From: Candidatus Phycosocius bacilliformis
GTDB taxonomy: Bacteria > Pseudomonadota > Alphaproteobacteria > Caulobacterales > Aquidulcibacteraceae
Assembly (NCBI RefSeq): GCF_003112735.1
Contig: NZ_BFBR01000006.1
Span: 62,001-126,000, forward strand
DNA length: 64,000 nucleotides
Direction: 5' to 3'
The notes under the pieces were generated by a model that saw only the letters and a program-made list of their open reading frames with translations, made no database searches and had not been told where the DNA came from. Below are positions 18,628 through 28,200 of the stretch, piece by piece (within the stretch, counting starts at the first letter, position 1; each line of letters starts with the position of its first letter). Position numbers and translations under genes: made by a program.

Positions 18628-19728
18628 ATGCAGATGGATTTGACCAAACGACAACTTTCCTTTGGGCTTGCGGGTCTGGTCACGTCTGGTCTTGCATCCT
18701 CCGCCCTTGCTCAGGCAAGTCCGCCGGCAGCCTGGCAAAAGCTTGCCACAGAGCCTTATCGTGGCAAGCAGGATGATCTGGCCATTCTGTCAGATGGCCA
18801 GACGGCTTGGTATGGCAATGGCGCTGGAAAGCTGTACCAAAGCCTCGACGGGGGAGAGGTCTGGACAAAAATCTGGGATCAGCCTAGCACCTTCATCCGC
18901 GCCTTGGGTTTTGTGGATGCCAATACAGGCTTTCTGGGCAATGTTGGCACGGATTATTATCCAGGTGTCACCGATCCTCACCCCCTCTATCGCACAGGTG
19001 ATGGCGGCAAGACTTGGCAGAAAGTTGAGGCCGAGATGATCTCGGTTGTCAAAGGCATTTGCGGCATAGATATCCTGCCAGCACGGCGCATCTATCAGGG
19101 GGAAGCCAAGACCACTCACATCATCCATGCCGCTGGCCGGGTTGGTGGACCAGCCTTCGTTATGCGCTCTGAAGATGGCGGCGAGACGTGGAGGGTTCTC
19201 GACCTGTCCGCACATGCCGGCATGATCCTCGACGTCAAATTCCTTACCCCCTCCATCGGCTTTGTCTGTGCAAGTACCTCAAGCGACCTCGAACAGGCTC
19301 AGGCCTTGATCCTGCGCACCGAAGATGGCGGACAGACATGGCAGGCAGTCTATCGGGGCGCTCGCACTCTGGAAAACTGTTGGAAAATGTCCTTTCCAAC
19401 CCCCAAGGTTGGCTATGCCACGGTGCAATCCTATGACGAGAAGAACAGCCTTCAACGTTTTGTCAAAACGACCGATGGCGGCAGGAATTGGGTCGAGATG
19501 CCGCTGGTGGAGGATGCGGGAGCGCGCGAGTTTGGCATCGGTTTCATCGACGCCCAACGCGGCTTCATCGGCACCCGCCAGACCGGCTTTGAAACCCGCG
19601 ACGGCGGGGCAAGCTGGGTGGCAAGCCCCAGCATGGGCCCGGCGGTCAATAAAGTGCGGGGGGTAAAAACCGGCCAATCAACCCGCGCCTTCGCCATTGG
19701 CCTGCATGTCAGCCGATTGGCGTTATAG
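18628..19728 (+). CDS. Exported Ycf48/BNR-like beta-propeller protein
   Basis: A 366-residue exported protein with repeated BNR/Asp-box units: SLDGGEVWTKI, TGDGGKTWQKV, SEDGGETWRVL, TEDGGQTWQAV, TTDGGRNWVEM and TRDGGASWVAS. This is the seven-bladed propeller of the Ycf48 (photosystem II stability factor-like) family, which in non-photosynthetic bacteria has no known role. The signal peptide begins TKRQLSFGLAG, a Tat-like motif with Lys-Arg in place of Arg-Arg, and ends near SSALAQ. The ATG at 18628 follows AAAAGGGGCGG. It is divergent from DAHP synthase. Confidence 0.87.
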   Translation: MQMDLTKRQLSFGLAGLVTSGLASSALAQASPPAAWQKLATEPYRGKQDDLAILSDGQTAWYGNGAGKLYQSLDGGEVWTKIWDQPSTFIRALGFVDANTGFLGNVGTDYYPGVTDPHPLYRTGDGGKTWQKVEAEMISVVKGICGIDILPARRIYQGEAKTTHIIHAAGRVGGPAFVMRSEDGGETWRVLDLSAHAGMILDVKFLTPSIGFVCASTSSDLEQAQALILRTEDGGQTWQAVYRGARTLENCWKMSFPTPKVGYATVQSYDEKNSLQRFVKTTDGGRNWVEMPLVEDAGAREFGIGFIDAQRGFIGTRQTGFETRDGGASWVASPSMGPAVNKVRGVKTGQSTRAFAIGLHVSRLAL

Positions 19729-19777
19729 CGTCTGGCTCTTCCAAGGCATCAGGTCAGACAAAGCGACAAGACGGGAT

Positions 19778-20227
19778 CTAACTGGCAACCTGCCGGATAG
19801 TTCGCAGGTCCTTACCAAGCACTTCTTCACCGCAGTCGGCACAGGCCACATAAGGCTGGAGCACATGCCCGCATGACGTGTGAAAGGTGCGGACCTGGGT
19901 TTCCGGCTGCCCGCTCACCGCCGTTCGCCCCCAGTCCGCCAGCATGAGCATGACACCTTGCAATGCCCTGCCCTTGCCGGTCAGCACATAGTCAAATCGG
20001 ACCGGCCTGTCCTGATAGGGGCGCTGTTCCAAGACGCCTGCAGCCACTAGATGGGCCAGTCGGTCACGCAAAATGGTGCGCGAGATGCCAAGGCTCATTT
20101 GAAAGCCCTCAAACCGTTTTACCCCCAGCAGGCAATCGCGCACGATCAACAAGGTCCAACGGTCACCGACGAGACTGAGCGCACGCGAAATCGGGCAATC
20201 AACCTGATCCAGTTCCTGCCAGCGCAT
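19778..20227 (-). CDS. HxlR-family transcriptional regulator
   Basis: A 149-residue winged-helix regulator. CPISRALSLVGDRWTLLIVRDCLLGVKRFEGF is the HxlR signature (key parts: LVGDRWTLLIVRD, GVKRFEGFQ). The C-terminal extension CGHVLQPYVACADCGEE could bind zinc, as CGH plus CADC. It is divergent from the SDR/isomerase/thioesterase operon with a 105-bp spacer and probably controls it. The inducer is unknown. Confidence 0.9.
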   Translation of the reverse strand: MRWQELDQVDCPISRALSLVGDRWTLLIVRDCLLGVKRFEGFQMSLGISRTILRDRLAHLVAAGVLEQRPYQDRPVRFDYVLTGKGRALQGVMLMLADWGRTAVSGQPETQVRTFHTSCGHVLQPYVACADCGEEVLGKDLRTIRQVAS

Positions 20228-20332
20228 CTGCTTTTTCCTTACGACTTGCCGTTACGGCCACGATTGACGGGCTGTGCTGTCAGCCTTTAAGTGAGTTTAG
20301 TTTATGGACTGACAAAATGATTGGCAAGCAAC

Positions 20333-21070
20333 ATGTCTGAGAGAGGCCGGGTTTGTTTGATTGTGGGCGCGGGCGATGGCCTTGGCGGTGCTTTGGCGCG
20401 CGCCTTTGCGCGTGAAGGCCTGATCGTCTGCATGACCCGACGGCCGCGCAATCTCGACACCCTGGAGGCATTGGCCCAATCCATCCGTGATCAAGGCGGA
20501 ACCGCACATGCTTTCGGCATTGATGCGCGCGAAGAGGCCGAGATGATTGCTTTGGTCGATCGCATTGAAGCCGAGATCGGCGACCTTGACGTGGTCTGTT
20601 TCAATATTGGGGCCAATGTGCGCTTCAACATTACCGAAACGACGAGCCGGGTCTATCAAAAGGTCTGGGAAATGGCGGCATTTGCGGGCTTTGTTGCCGG
20701 GCGTGAGGCCGCACGCGTCATGAGTCCCCGCGGGCGCGGGACAATCATCTTTACCGGGGCAACCGCCAGCTTGCGCGGACGGGAAGGATTTTCCGCTTTT
20801 GCCGGGGCCAAGCATGCCTTGCGCGCGCTGGCACAAAGTATGGCACGCGAACTGGGCCCCAAAGGCGTTCATGTTGCCCATGTACTGCTTGACGGCATGG
20901 TGCAAGGCCAATTCATCGAGAGCATTGTGCCCGATTATGCAGACCGCTTGGCGCGCGGTGATATCATTGCCGTTGATGAAGCCGCCCGCAATTGGGTGTG
21001 GTTGTGGCAACAAAAGCCGTGCGCTTGGACCCATGAACTGGACTTGCGTCCCAGCCGCGAAACCTGGTGA
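20333..21070 (+). CDS. Short-chain dehydrogenase/reductase
   Basis: An NAD(P)-dependent SDR of about 245 residues. The cofactor motif reads VGAGDGLGGALARAF rather than the classical TGxxxGxG. The usual catalytic Tyr-x-x-x-Lys is replaced by FAGAKHAL, so the tyrosine position holds Phe, and IIFTGATASLRG stands at the serine position. This atypical active site is found in a group of short SDRs and leaves the reaction open. It starts at ATG 20333 (TTG 20321 is an alternative) and is the first gene of a three-gene operon. Confidence 0.83.
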   Translation: MSERGRVCLIVGAGDGLGGALARAFAREGLIVCMTRRPRNLDTLEALAQSIRDQGGTAHAFGIDAREEAEMIALVDRIEAEIGDLDVVCFNIGANVRFNITETTSRVYQKVWEMAAFAGFVAGREAARVMSPRGRGTIIFTGATASLRGREGFSAFAGAKHALRALAQSMARELGPKGVHVAHVLLDGMVQGQFIESIVPDYADRLARGDIIAVDEAARNWVWLWQQKPCAWTHELDLRPSRETW

Positions 21071-21078
21071 GGAAAACC

Positions 21079-21678
21079 ATGAAAAATCTTGAATTCATTT
21101 TCGATTTTGCCAGTCCGAATGCCTATCTGGCCTATCATGCTTTGGGCCCAATGCTGGCCCGCACCGGGGCCAAATTGGTGATCACGCCTTGCCTGCTCGG
21201 CGGCATTTTCAAGGCGACGGGCAACCAAGCCCCGATGATCGCCTTTGGCGGGATTAAGGGGAAAATGGATTATGAGATGCTGGAAATGCGCCGCTTTATT
21301 GCGCGCCATCAGCTGAGCGCGTTCAAAATGAACCCCCATTTTCCAGTCAATTCCATCCATGCCATCCGCGGATTGATCGCGGCTCAAGCCGCGGGCGTTG
21401 AAACCGCTTATATCGAAGCGGTGCTGAAAGGGTTTTGGGAGGATGGCCTGAAAATGGATGATGTCGAGGTCATCACAGCGGTCTTGGATGGTGCCGGGCT
21501 GTCAGGATCAGAGTTGATTGAGGCAGCCAATCTGCCCGAGACCAAGGCCAAGCTGGTGGCCAATACTGAGGCAGCCGTGGCGCGCGGGGTATTTGGTATC
21601 CCCAGTTTCTTTGTTGGATCAGAGCTCTATTTCGGTAAGGACCGATTGCACCAAGTCGAAGAGGCCCTCCACGCATGA
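21079..21678 (+). CDS. 2-hydroxychromene-2-carboxylate isomerase-like DsbA-fold protein
   Basis: A 199-residue DsbA-fold, GST-kappa-like protein. FIFDFASPNAYLAYHAL at the N-terminus, PHFPVNSIHAIRG in the middle and GVFGIPSFFVGSELYFGKDRL at the end fit the HCCA isomerase family. There is no CxxC motif, so it is not a disulfide oxidase. Relatives act on glutathione-linked or aromatic breakdown intermediates. ATG 21079 has GAGGAAAACC upstream; a GTG at 21067 overlaps the preceding stop. The true substrate is not known. Confidence 0.85.
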   Translation: MKNLEFIFDFASPNAYLAYHALGPMLARTGAKLVITPCLLGGIFKATGNQAPMIAFGGIKGKMDYEMLEMRRFIARHQLSAFKMNPHFPVNSIHAIRGLIAAQAAGVETAYIEAVLKGFWEDGLKMDDVEVITAVLDGAGLSGSELIEAANLPETKAKLVANTEAAVARGVFGIPSFFVGSELYFGKDRLHQVEEALHA

Positions 21679-22472
21679 GCCAAGAACCCACCCGCTTTGA
21701 TGATCTCATGCGAAAGGTAACGCCTGAGGGTGACAGCTTTCGTGTCGATGTCGGTCCAGACTGGATGCAGGGCCGCACCTTGTATGGGGGCATCACGGCG
21801 GCTCTATGTCTGCGGGCCGTTCGGCTTGCTTTTCCTGATTTGCCGGCCCTGCGCTCGGTTCTGGTTGCCTTTGCTGGCCCCAGTGCCGGGGATGTCAGCA
21901 TTCGGCCGCGCCTGTTGCGCCGCGGCAAGTCTGCCGCCTTTGTCACGGCGGATCTGTCGAGTGAAGCAGGCTTTGGTGTCCAAGCCAGCTTCTGCTTTGG
22001 AGCGGTGAGGCCGTCGGCCTATTCTCTGCAACAACTGGCCATGCCTGACCTTCCCAGCCCCGAAAGCGTGCTTCTGCCGCGCGACCGGATACGCCCATCT
22101 TTCACAGATCATTTCGATATGGGTGTGGCTGGGGGTGTGCCACCAATGTCTGGTGCCGCAGAGTCAGACATTTATTGGTGGCTGCGCCCTCGTGACAGTC
22201 ATCCGGATTTTGTTGAGTTGGCACTGCTGGCCTTGGCCGACGCGCCCCCGCCTGCCGCGCTGGGGTTGTTTAAGGCCTTTGCCCCGATCAGCACCATGAC
22301 ATGGATGGTCGATTTCCTCAGCGACGATTTGACCAGCCCAGGCGACTGGCACGCTGCCTATCTGAAAAATGAGCACACAGGCGATGGCTATTCAGCCCAA
22401 AATGCCTATCTGTGGGCTTCTGACGGCCGCCCCCTCTTGGCCAGCCGCCAGACAATTGCCCTGTTTGGCTGA
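21675..22472 (+). CDS. Acyl-CoA thioesterase-like double hotdog protein
   Basis: A 265-residue thioesterase family protein. QGRTLYGGITAALCLRAV in the N-terminal half and GDWHAAYLKNEHTGDGYSAQNAYLWASDGRPLLASRQ in the C-terminal half (key parts: GDWHAAYLKNEHTGDGY, LWASDGRPLLASRQ) are the two hotdog domains of TesB-like enzymes. It likely hydrolyses acyl-CoA esters in the cytoplasm. ATGA overlap with the isomerase gene shows translational coupling. With SDR and isomerase it may serve degradation of an aromatic or fatty substrate, which is inference. Confidence 0.84.
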   Translation: MSQEPTRFDDLMRKVTPEGDSFRVDVGPDWMQGRTLYGGITAALCLRAVRLAFPDLPALRSVLVAFAGPSAGDVSIRPRLLRRGKSAAFVTADLSSEAGFGVQASFCFGAVRPSAYSLQQLAMPDLPSPESVLLPRDRIRPSFTDHFDMGVAGGVPPMSGAAESDIYWWLRPRDSHPDFVELALLALADAPPPAALGLFKAFAPISTMTWMVDFLSDDLTSPGDWHAAYLKNEHTGDGYSAQNAYLWASDGRPLLASRQTIALFG

Positions 22473-22497
22473 TCGCGCCGAAACTTAGATCACGTCC

Positions 22498-23043
22498 TCA
22501 CGGGCGTCGCGGGATCACCACAATATCTTCGTGGCGCACAGCCATACCATCCTCGGCGCGTTGCTTCGGTGGAGTGAAGTCGGGTTCAACCAGACCTGTG
22601 CGGCGACAGGGTCCTGTATAGGAGTCAGTTGTCACAAATGGACGGGGCTTTTCCAGCATGGAGACCAATCGCGTCATCAAGGATGCGGTGGAAAAGGGCT
22701 TGGCAATGAATTCAGTCACACCTGCCTCTCGGGCCTCGAACACGTAGGGCAAGTCGCTGCGTAGCGACAACAGCATAATGCCCGACGTTCGGTTTGCTCC
22801 CAATCGGCCCGCCCGAATGAAGCGGGTTATCGCTAAGGCATCCAGATTGGGAATACCTGAATCAAGCAGGATCGCCGAAAATGGCACCGAGCGAACCGAT
22901 TCCATAAAGCTTTTGGTATCGTAAGCTTCGGTGATCTGATGAAATTTGTGATACAAGAGGATGGAGCGGATCGCGCTGCGCATCTGGGGATTGGATTCTG
23001 CCAACAGGATCGTGGCCATTCTGGTTTGCGGGGACGGGCGCAT
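22498..23043 (-). CDS. Single-domain response regulator with short C-terminal tail
   Basis: A receiver-domain protein without a recognisable output domain. From ATG 23043 the phosphoacceptor is D61 (AILLDSGIPNLDAL), the conserved lysine K115 (AKPFS) and the Thr/Ser position S93. The acidic pair that binds Mg is reduced to E16-S17, which may weaken phosphorylation. The tail contains YTGPCRRTG and TPPKQRAED, resembling the GPDRR-type tails of alphaproteobacterial CheY-like proteins. No kinase is adjacent. ATG 23052 is an alternative start. A 14-bp perfect palindrome lies upstream. Confidence 0.85.
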   Translation of the reverse strand: MRPSPQTRMATILLAESNPQMRSAIRSILLYHKFHQITEAYDTKSFMESVRSVPFSAILLDSGIPNLDALAITRFIRAGRLGANRTSGIMLLSLRSDLPYVFEAREAGVTEFIAKPFSTASLMTRLVSMLEKPRPFVTTDSYTGPCRRTGLVEPDFTPPKQRAEDGMAVRHEDIVVIPRRP

Positions 23044-23089
23044 CGGCACCATTCCTCAATTCCGGGGTGGAAGGGACACGCACGACCGA

Positions 23090-23103
23090 TTACTGATCAG
23101 TAA
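23090..23103. promoter_or_regulatory. Perfect 14-bp palindrome upstream of the response regulator
   Basis: TTACTGATCAGTAA is a perfect inverted repeat 47 bp upstream of the likely start of the response regulator gene and 63 bp from the end of the gor gene. Position and symmetry suggest an operator. No regulator is known to me for it. Confidence 0.4.
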
Positions 23104-23165
23104 CACCCAAGCGTTACAGATTAGCTAACGCCGCGGAATTGCGCTTCGTCGGTCTTGCACCTGTC

Positions 23166-24548
23166 CTATGCCACCGACGGCACCCACTTTTCCTTCATGG
23201 TCACCAATTCTTCGGCCACCGTGGGGTGGACCGCGCAGGTGGCGTCAAATTGGGCCTTGGTTAGCCCATGTTTCACCGCAATGCCGACGGCTTGGATGAT
23301 TTCTGCCGCATCAGGCCCAACGATATGGCAGCCGATCACCACATCATCAGACGGGCGCACAACCAGCTTCATCATCATGCGGGTTTCTTCATTGGGCATA
23401 ACATAGCGCATGGGTCGGAAGGTGGTTTTGTAGATATCAACCGGGCCATATTTTGCCCGCGCGTCGGCTTCAGACAGGCCAACCGTGCCTGTCGGGGGCT
23501 GGGAAAACACCGCTGTGGCGATCGTGTCATGATCAAACGCCATGGGGGTGCCTCCAAAGACGGTGGCGGCAAAACACGCCCCTTCCCGGATTGCAACCGG
23601 GGTCAAATTCATCCGATTGGTCACATCACCAACCGCATAGATGGAGGGCACGCTGGTCTTGGAAAATGCATCGACCACAATTGCGCCATTGGGCTGGCGG
23701 GCCACTCCAGCGGCCTCACAGCCCAAGCCTTCACTATAGGGCTCACGTCCCACAGCCAGCATAAGCGCCTCACTGGTCACGCTTTGGCCGTTAGCCAAGT
23801 GGATATGCAGCCCCGCTTCTGTCTTTTCGATGCTTTTCAAGATGGTGTGCGTCACAACCCGAATGCCCTTGCGCTTGAGTTCGCCATGAACATGCACGCG
23901 CACATCATCATCAAAGCCGCGCAGAATGGTATCGCCGCGATAGAGCAAGGTGACATCAACCCCGAGCCCTTTGAGCAGGAAGGCAAATTCCACCGCAATA
24001 TAACCACCCCCGGCAATCAGGATTGATTTCGGCAAATGATCGAGGAGGAAAATCTCATTGGATGTGATGGCATGTTCAATACCTGGCACATCTGTGGGCA
24101 CGACAGGCCGCCCACCGGTGGCAATCAGGATCGTGCCTGCGCTGATCACCTCTCCGCTCGACAGGCGTACCGCGTGGGGGCCAATGATTTCCGCCCGTGC
24201 CTCATGAATGGTGACACCCGAATTACGCAAGTTGCGGGCATAAATCCCGCTCAACCGATCCACTTCCGCGGCAACATTGTCCCGCAAAGTCGGCCAGTCA
24301 AACCGCGCGCCCTCAAAAGTCCAGCCATAGCCGGGGGCGATATCGGCCATCTCATGGCCAAATTCTGAGGCATAGATCAACAGCTTTTTGGGCACGCAAC
24401 CCCGGATCACGCAGGTCCCGCCAATGCGATATTCTTCTGCCACCGCCACGCGCGCGCCATATGCCGCACTCATCCGCGCGGCCCGCACCCCACCCGAGCC
24501 CGCACCAATGACAAACAGATCAACATCATAGGCAGGTTTCTGGGTCAT
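23166..24548 (-). CDS. gor: Glutathione-disulfide reductase
   Basis: FAD-dependent enzyme that reduces GSSG with NADPH. The 460-residue protein has the FAD motif GAGSGGVRAARMSA, the redox-active GGTCVIRGCVPKK, the NADPH site GGGYIAVEFA, and the C-terminal HPTVAEELVTM with the active-site His-Glu pair. It lacks features of mercuric or dihydrolipoyl enzymes. It starts at the ATG at 24548 and stands alone as a transcription unit. Confidence 0.96.
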   Translation of the reverse strand: MTQKPAYDVDLFVIGAGSGGVRAARMSAAYGARVAVAEEYRIGGTCVIRGCVPKKLLIYASEFGHEMADIAPGYGWTFEGARFDWPTLRDNVAAEVDRLSGIYARNLRNSGVTIHEARAEIIGPHAVRLSSGEVISAGTILIATGGRPVVPTDVPGIEHAITSNEIFLLDHLPKSILIAGGGYIAVEFAFLLKGLGVDVTLLYRGDTILRGFDDDVRVHVHGELKRKGIRVVTHTILKSIEKTEAGLHIHLANGQSVTSEALMLAVGREPYSEGLGCEAAGVARQPNGAIVVDAFSKTSVPSIYAVGDVTNRMNLTPVAIREGACFAATVFGGTPMAFDHDTIATAVFSQPPTGTVGLSEADARAKYGPVDIYKTTFRPMRYVMPNEETRMMMKLVVRPSDDVVIGCHIVGPDAAEIIQAVGIAVKHGLTKAQFDATCAVHPTVAEELVTMKEKWVPSVA

Positions 24549-24635
24549 GGCAGGTCAACTTTCTCTCAAGATCGTGACCGTCCATGTAGGGGCCGAGGCG
24601 GGTGAATGCTAGGTGTGGGGGTGGATAGGGTTGGG

Positions 24636-24974
24636 TCAAAGTCTCCAGTATCTCGCAAAATTCGGATGGCGTTCATGAAAAGCCCTAAGCTCTCGCCCGT
24701 TCAATGGCTTCAAGCTGCGGTCAGGCTGGAGCATGTAGATACAGCCTTCAATCGGGGTTGACGCCTCACCCACAATAATCGCTTGCTCGATTGCGACGTA
24801 ACAGGTTTCATCAAGAATTTGACGTTCAATGGCTTTAATCTGCTCCAAAACACGCACGTCAGTAGGATCAAGATCCCTCGCAGATTTTAGAAAACCCAAG
24901 CGCTCGCGGGGGTCCAAAGCCCGTTCGGCCATGGCCCGCATCGCGGCAGCTAAAGGCTTATTCATTTCAGACAT
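24636..24974 (-). CDS. Hypothetical protein, soluble, 112 residues
   Basis: I do not recognise this protein. From ATG 24974 it starts MSEMNKPLAAAMRAMAERA and has an alpha-helical N-terminal half (DPRERLGFLKSARDLDPTDV) and an ending RAFHERHPNFARYWRL. No TM segment or signal. It follows the small 65-residue gene and the MmeI-like gene on the same strand with 64 bp spacing, so it may be part of the same accessory cassette. A frame open to 24998 gives an alternative start. Confidence 0.55.
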   Translation of the reverse strand: MSEMNKPLAAAMRAMAERALDPRERLGFLKSARDLDPTDVRVLEQIKAIERQILDETCYVAIEQAIIVGEASTPIEGCIYMLQPDRSLKPLNGRELRAFHERHPNFARYWRL

Positions 24975-25038
24975 CGTCCTGCACCTTCTGGGCCCCACCT
25001 CTTGTCCCTTAAACTCTCGAAATAACTAAATACATTTA

Positions 25039-25236
25039 CTACTGAGAGTAAAATTCTGTTAGAATCCCGGCTTGATCCACGATTCCTTCAGCCTGAAGCT
25101 GGACAAGAGCGGCCTCCTTTGAGCTCGCACGTTTTGCGTCGACGGCCGCAGCCAATTCCCGAAATCGGATCACAGCCTGGGGGGAGTTCAGGTCTAACAA
25201 GGGTTTGAATATAATATCATTTTTCCGCGCCGACAT
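25039..25236 (-). CDS. Hypothetical small protein, 65 residues
   Basis: Unrecognised. The ATG at 25236 has AAGGA seven bases upstream, a good ribosome site. The sequence is charged and helical (AVIRFRELAAAVDAKRASSKEAALVQLQAEG). It lies 35 bp downstream of the MmeI-like gene on the same strand. It could be a cassette partner; nothing in the sequence shows a function. Confidence 0.5.
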   Translation of the reverse strand: MSARKNDIIFKPLLDLNSPQAVIRFRELAAAVDAKRASSKEAALVQLQAEGIVDQAGILTEFYSQ

Positions 25237-25271
25237 TTCATTTCCTTACAAGCAAGTTTCGCCACACGCCC

Positions 25272-28200
25272 TCAAGCCCGATACCGACCTTCACCCGTGC
25301 GGCGGATGCGGCCATAGGTGGCAAGCGTCAGGAGAATTTGACTGACGCGAGGCTCAATCCGTTTGCCGCCGCCTTTAAAGACGCGTGCCAATTGTGATGG
25401 GGTAACGTCCTCGCCCAAGTCGCGGACCGCGCTTTCCACTTCAAAGGGTTGGGAGTCGCGATCTTTTGGCCAGATCGGCAAGTTCGTGCTTGTCGGAGCG
25501 CTGGGGAGGCCAAGGTCCAATTCCCCCGTGGTGCGTGTATCGCCGGGCCTGCCAAAGCGGGAAATTTGAAACGCGGGCCGCAGCCAACGCACCTGCCCCT
25601 TCGCCTCTTCTGCGCGGCGCATTTGGTTGAGTTCCACGAGGCGAGCCAAAATCTCTTGCTCACCCAAATCCGCTGGCCAGCCATAGGCTTCGGCGACGGC
25701 GACGTCCAAACGCTGATGCAAATGCTGTAAAATATAGACGCGGCCACGACGGGCTTGGACTTCTTCGTCAGGGGAAAGCTCGGGAATTTTCTCCAGAAGA
25801 TTATAGAGGCCCGTCAGCGTCAAATCGGGGTTTTCAGCCAGCACCAGCTTGCGCGTCGCGTCCAATTCCTCGGCTATGGCCCCAATCATGGCCCTTTGGG
25901 CGTCTGTGGCATCGGGGAATGGGAAAGGATCAAAGCAGCGGGATTTGACGTAGACTGCTTCACGATCATAAACGCCCAGCATGCCTGAGTTAGCAAAGTA
26001 CCATAGATAATGGGCTCGGCTGGATAGGATACCCAGCACATCGGCAGCGTCAGAGCCAAAGGCAATCAATTTGTTATCCGGCAGGATACTCGCGTCGAGG
26101 AATTGAAATACGCGGTGCTTGGCCGTCTCCACGGTAACGATATAGCGGGCAAGCCCCTCGAGCGCTGGACGGATTTCGTCCCGGGTCCGTCCAAAGAGCC
26201 ACCAACGATTTCGAATATCTTTGTCCCGATTGTCATCACGTTCTGGCTTGACGTTCTTTAGGACATGTTGAAACGCATCTGGGAACTGGGCCCGAGCTGC
26301 GTCTTCGGTCAATCCAAAGAAATCGATCACAAATAGATCTCGAGATTTTCCGGCGATGTCTCGGCCATTTCGATATGGTCGAATGATCTTCTCTATACCT
26401 TTGACTTGCCCCATGCCGAGGAGTTCAGCTTCAGATTTTTTCAAGATGAATCCGCCACCAAAAAGCATCACTCCCCGGCTCGCGAGGCCCTCATTGGCCC
26501 GCAAGGCCAGCGCCTTGCTCAAATCCACCCCAATCGTCAGGTCAGGATTCACTCGCCCGAATTGCTCCACCACCTGAATCTGGGGCGTGTCGGTCTCAAG
26601 CCCTGTTTCGTGCACCACTTTCAGCACTTTGCCTTCATGCAGTCCCGCTTGGGCCACTGTCATGGCGATACGCACGCTGGCCGCGTCCTTGGTGGCTTTG
26701 GTCCAAGGGTGATCGGCAATGGCGAACAGGATGGAGAGGGGCGATTTTCCGCTTAAGTGGCGCTCGACCACGCGGCGCTGAAACACCTGGGTGATCGAAT
26801 TGGTGGTCACAAAGCCAAAGCGGCGCAAGCGGCTGTTCTTGGCGGTCAGAATGTGTGCGGCGCGATCCCACCAATACATCACCAAATCGGCACTATCATT
26901 CATGGCCGGATGGGCCTTCCAAAGGGCTTCGGTATAGGGTCCCCCCAGATTGGCCCGAATATCCTTGCCGCCAATAAAGGGAGGATTGCCAATGATAAAT
27001 TCCGCCTCTGGCCAAGCGGGTTGGCGCGGATTGGGAAACACCTCCTGCCCGTCTTTGACCTGCGGAACAGGATAACCATCCCAACTCAAGACTGCGTCCA
27101 TTTTGGTGATATTGCCAAAGGCTTGCAGGATCGGCTCTGCCGGATGGCCCTCGCGGTTGCGATAATGCTGCTGAAGGTGGCCCAGCCATAACACAAGCTC
27201 GGCAATGCTGGCTGCACGCGGATTGACTTCTAGGCCCAAGAATTGGTCGGGCGTCACACCCTCCCCCTTCAAAAAGGCCAAGCCCTCTTGGCCGCCTAAA
27301 GCCTCCATCGCATTGAGGACTTCGCCTTCCAGCCGCTTCATCAAGTCCAAGGCGACATAGAGGAAATTGCCCGTGCCACAGGCAGGATCGAGCACGTGAA
27401 GACTGCAGAGTTCGTGGTGAAAAGCCTTCACAAGGCTGATCGCCCGCTCCCCATCGCCTTCAGATTTGGCATGTTCGGCCTTGCGCAACACATGGTCCCA
27501 ATCCTCTTTCAGCGTACTCAGAATGGTGGCCTCTACCAAACGCTCCACATAGGGGCGCGGGGTGAAATGGGCCCCCAGTCGTGCCCGCTCTTTGGGGTCG
27601 AGGGCTTGTTCCAACAAAGTGCCGAAAATGGCAGGCTCTACTTCGCGCCAATTCTTGCGGGCTGCGGCCAGCAACTCCCCAATCTCGGCCCGCTCCAACT
27701 CAAAGACGGTGGTCGACGCAAACAGCCCCCCGTTGAAGTGGCGGACCTTGGCATCAATGGCCAGGCTATCGCCGCCCTTATCCATCGCCTCCCACAGGTC
27801 CTTGAGGTTTCGGGCAAAGCGGTCTGGCCGCTCAAGACTACGGGTCAAGAGGTCGGTGAAGCTTTTCGGCGGCAAGAGGCCTACATCTTCGGCAAACATG
27901 GTGAAGATGCAGCGCATCAGGAACAAAGCGACGTCTTCAGGGGCAAAGGATTTAGCTTCTAACGATTTTGACACTTCGGCGAGGCGAACTGCGATTTCGC
28001 GCGTGGCAACGGCGGCGCGCGTGGCTGGGTTGAGGCTGTGCGGGTCGGTCCAAATCGCTGCGAGGCGCTTACGAACCACCTCGTCGCGCAAGTCATCAAG
28101 TAAAATGCGATTGTTCAAGCGGTCAGGAAAGGACGAATAGCCCCTGCCCGTTCCGGTCCAATCGGCATAAAGTTCGATGCATCGACCAACATCCACCACA

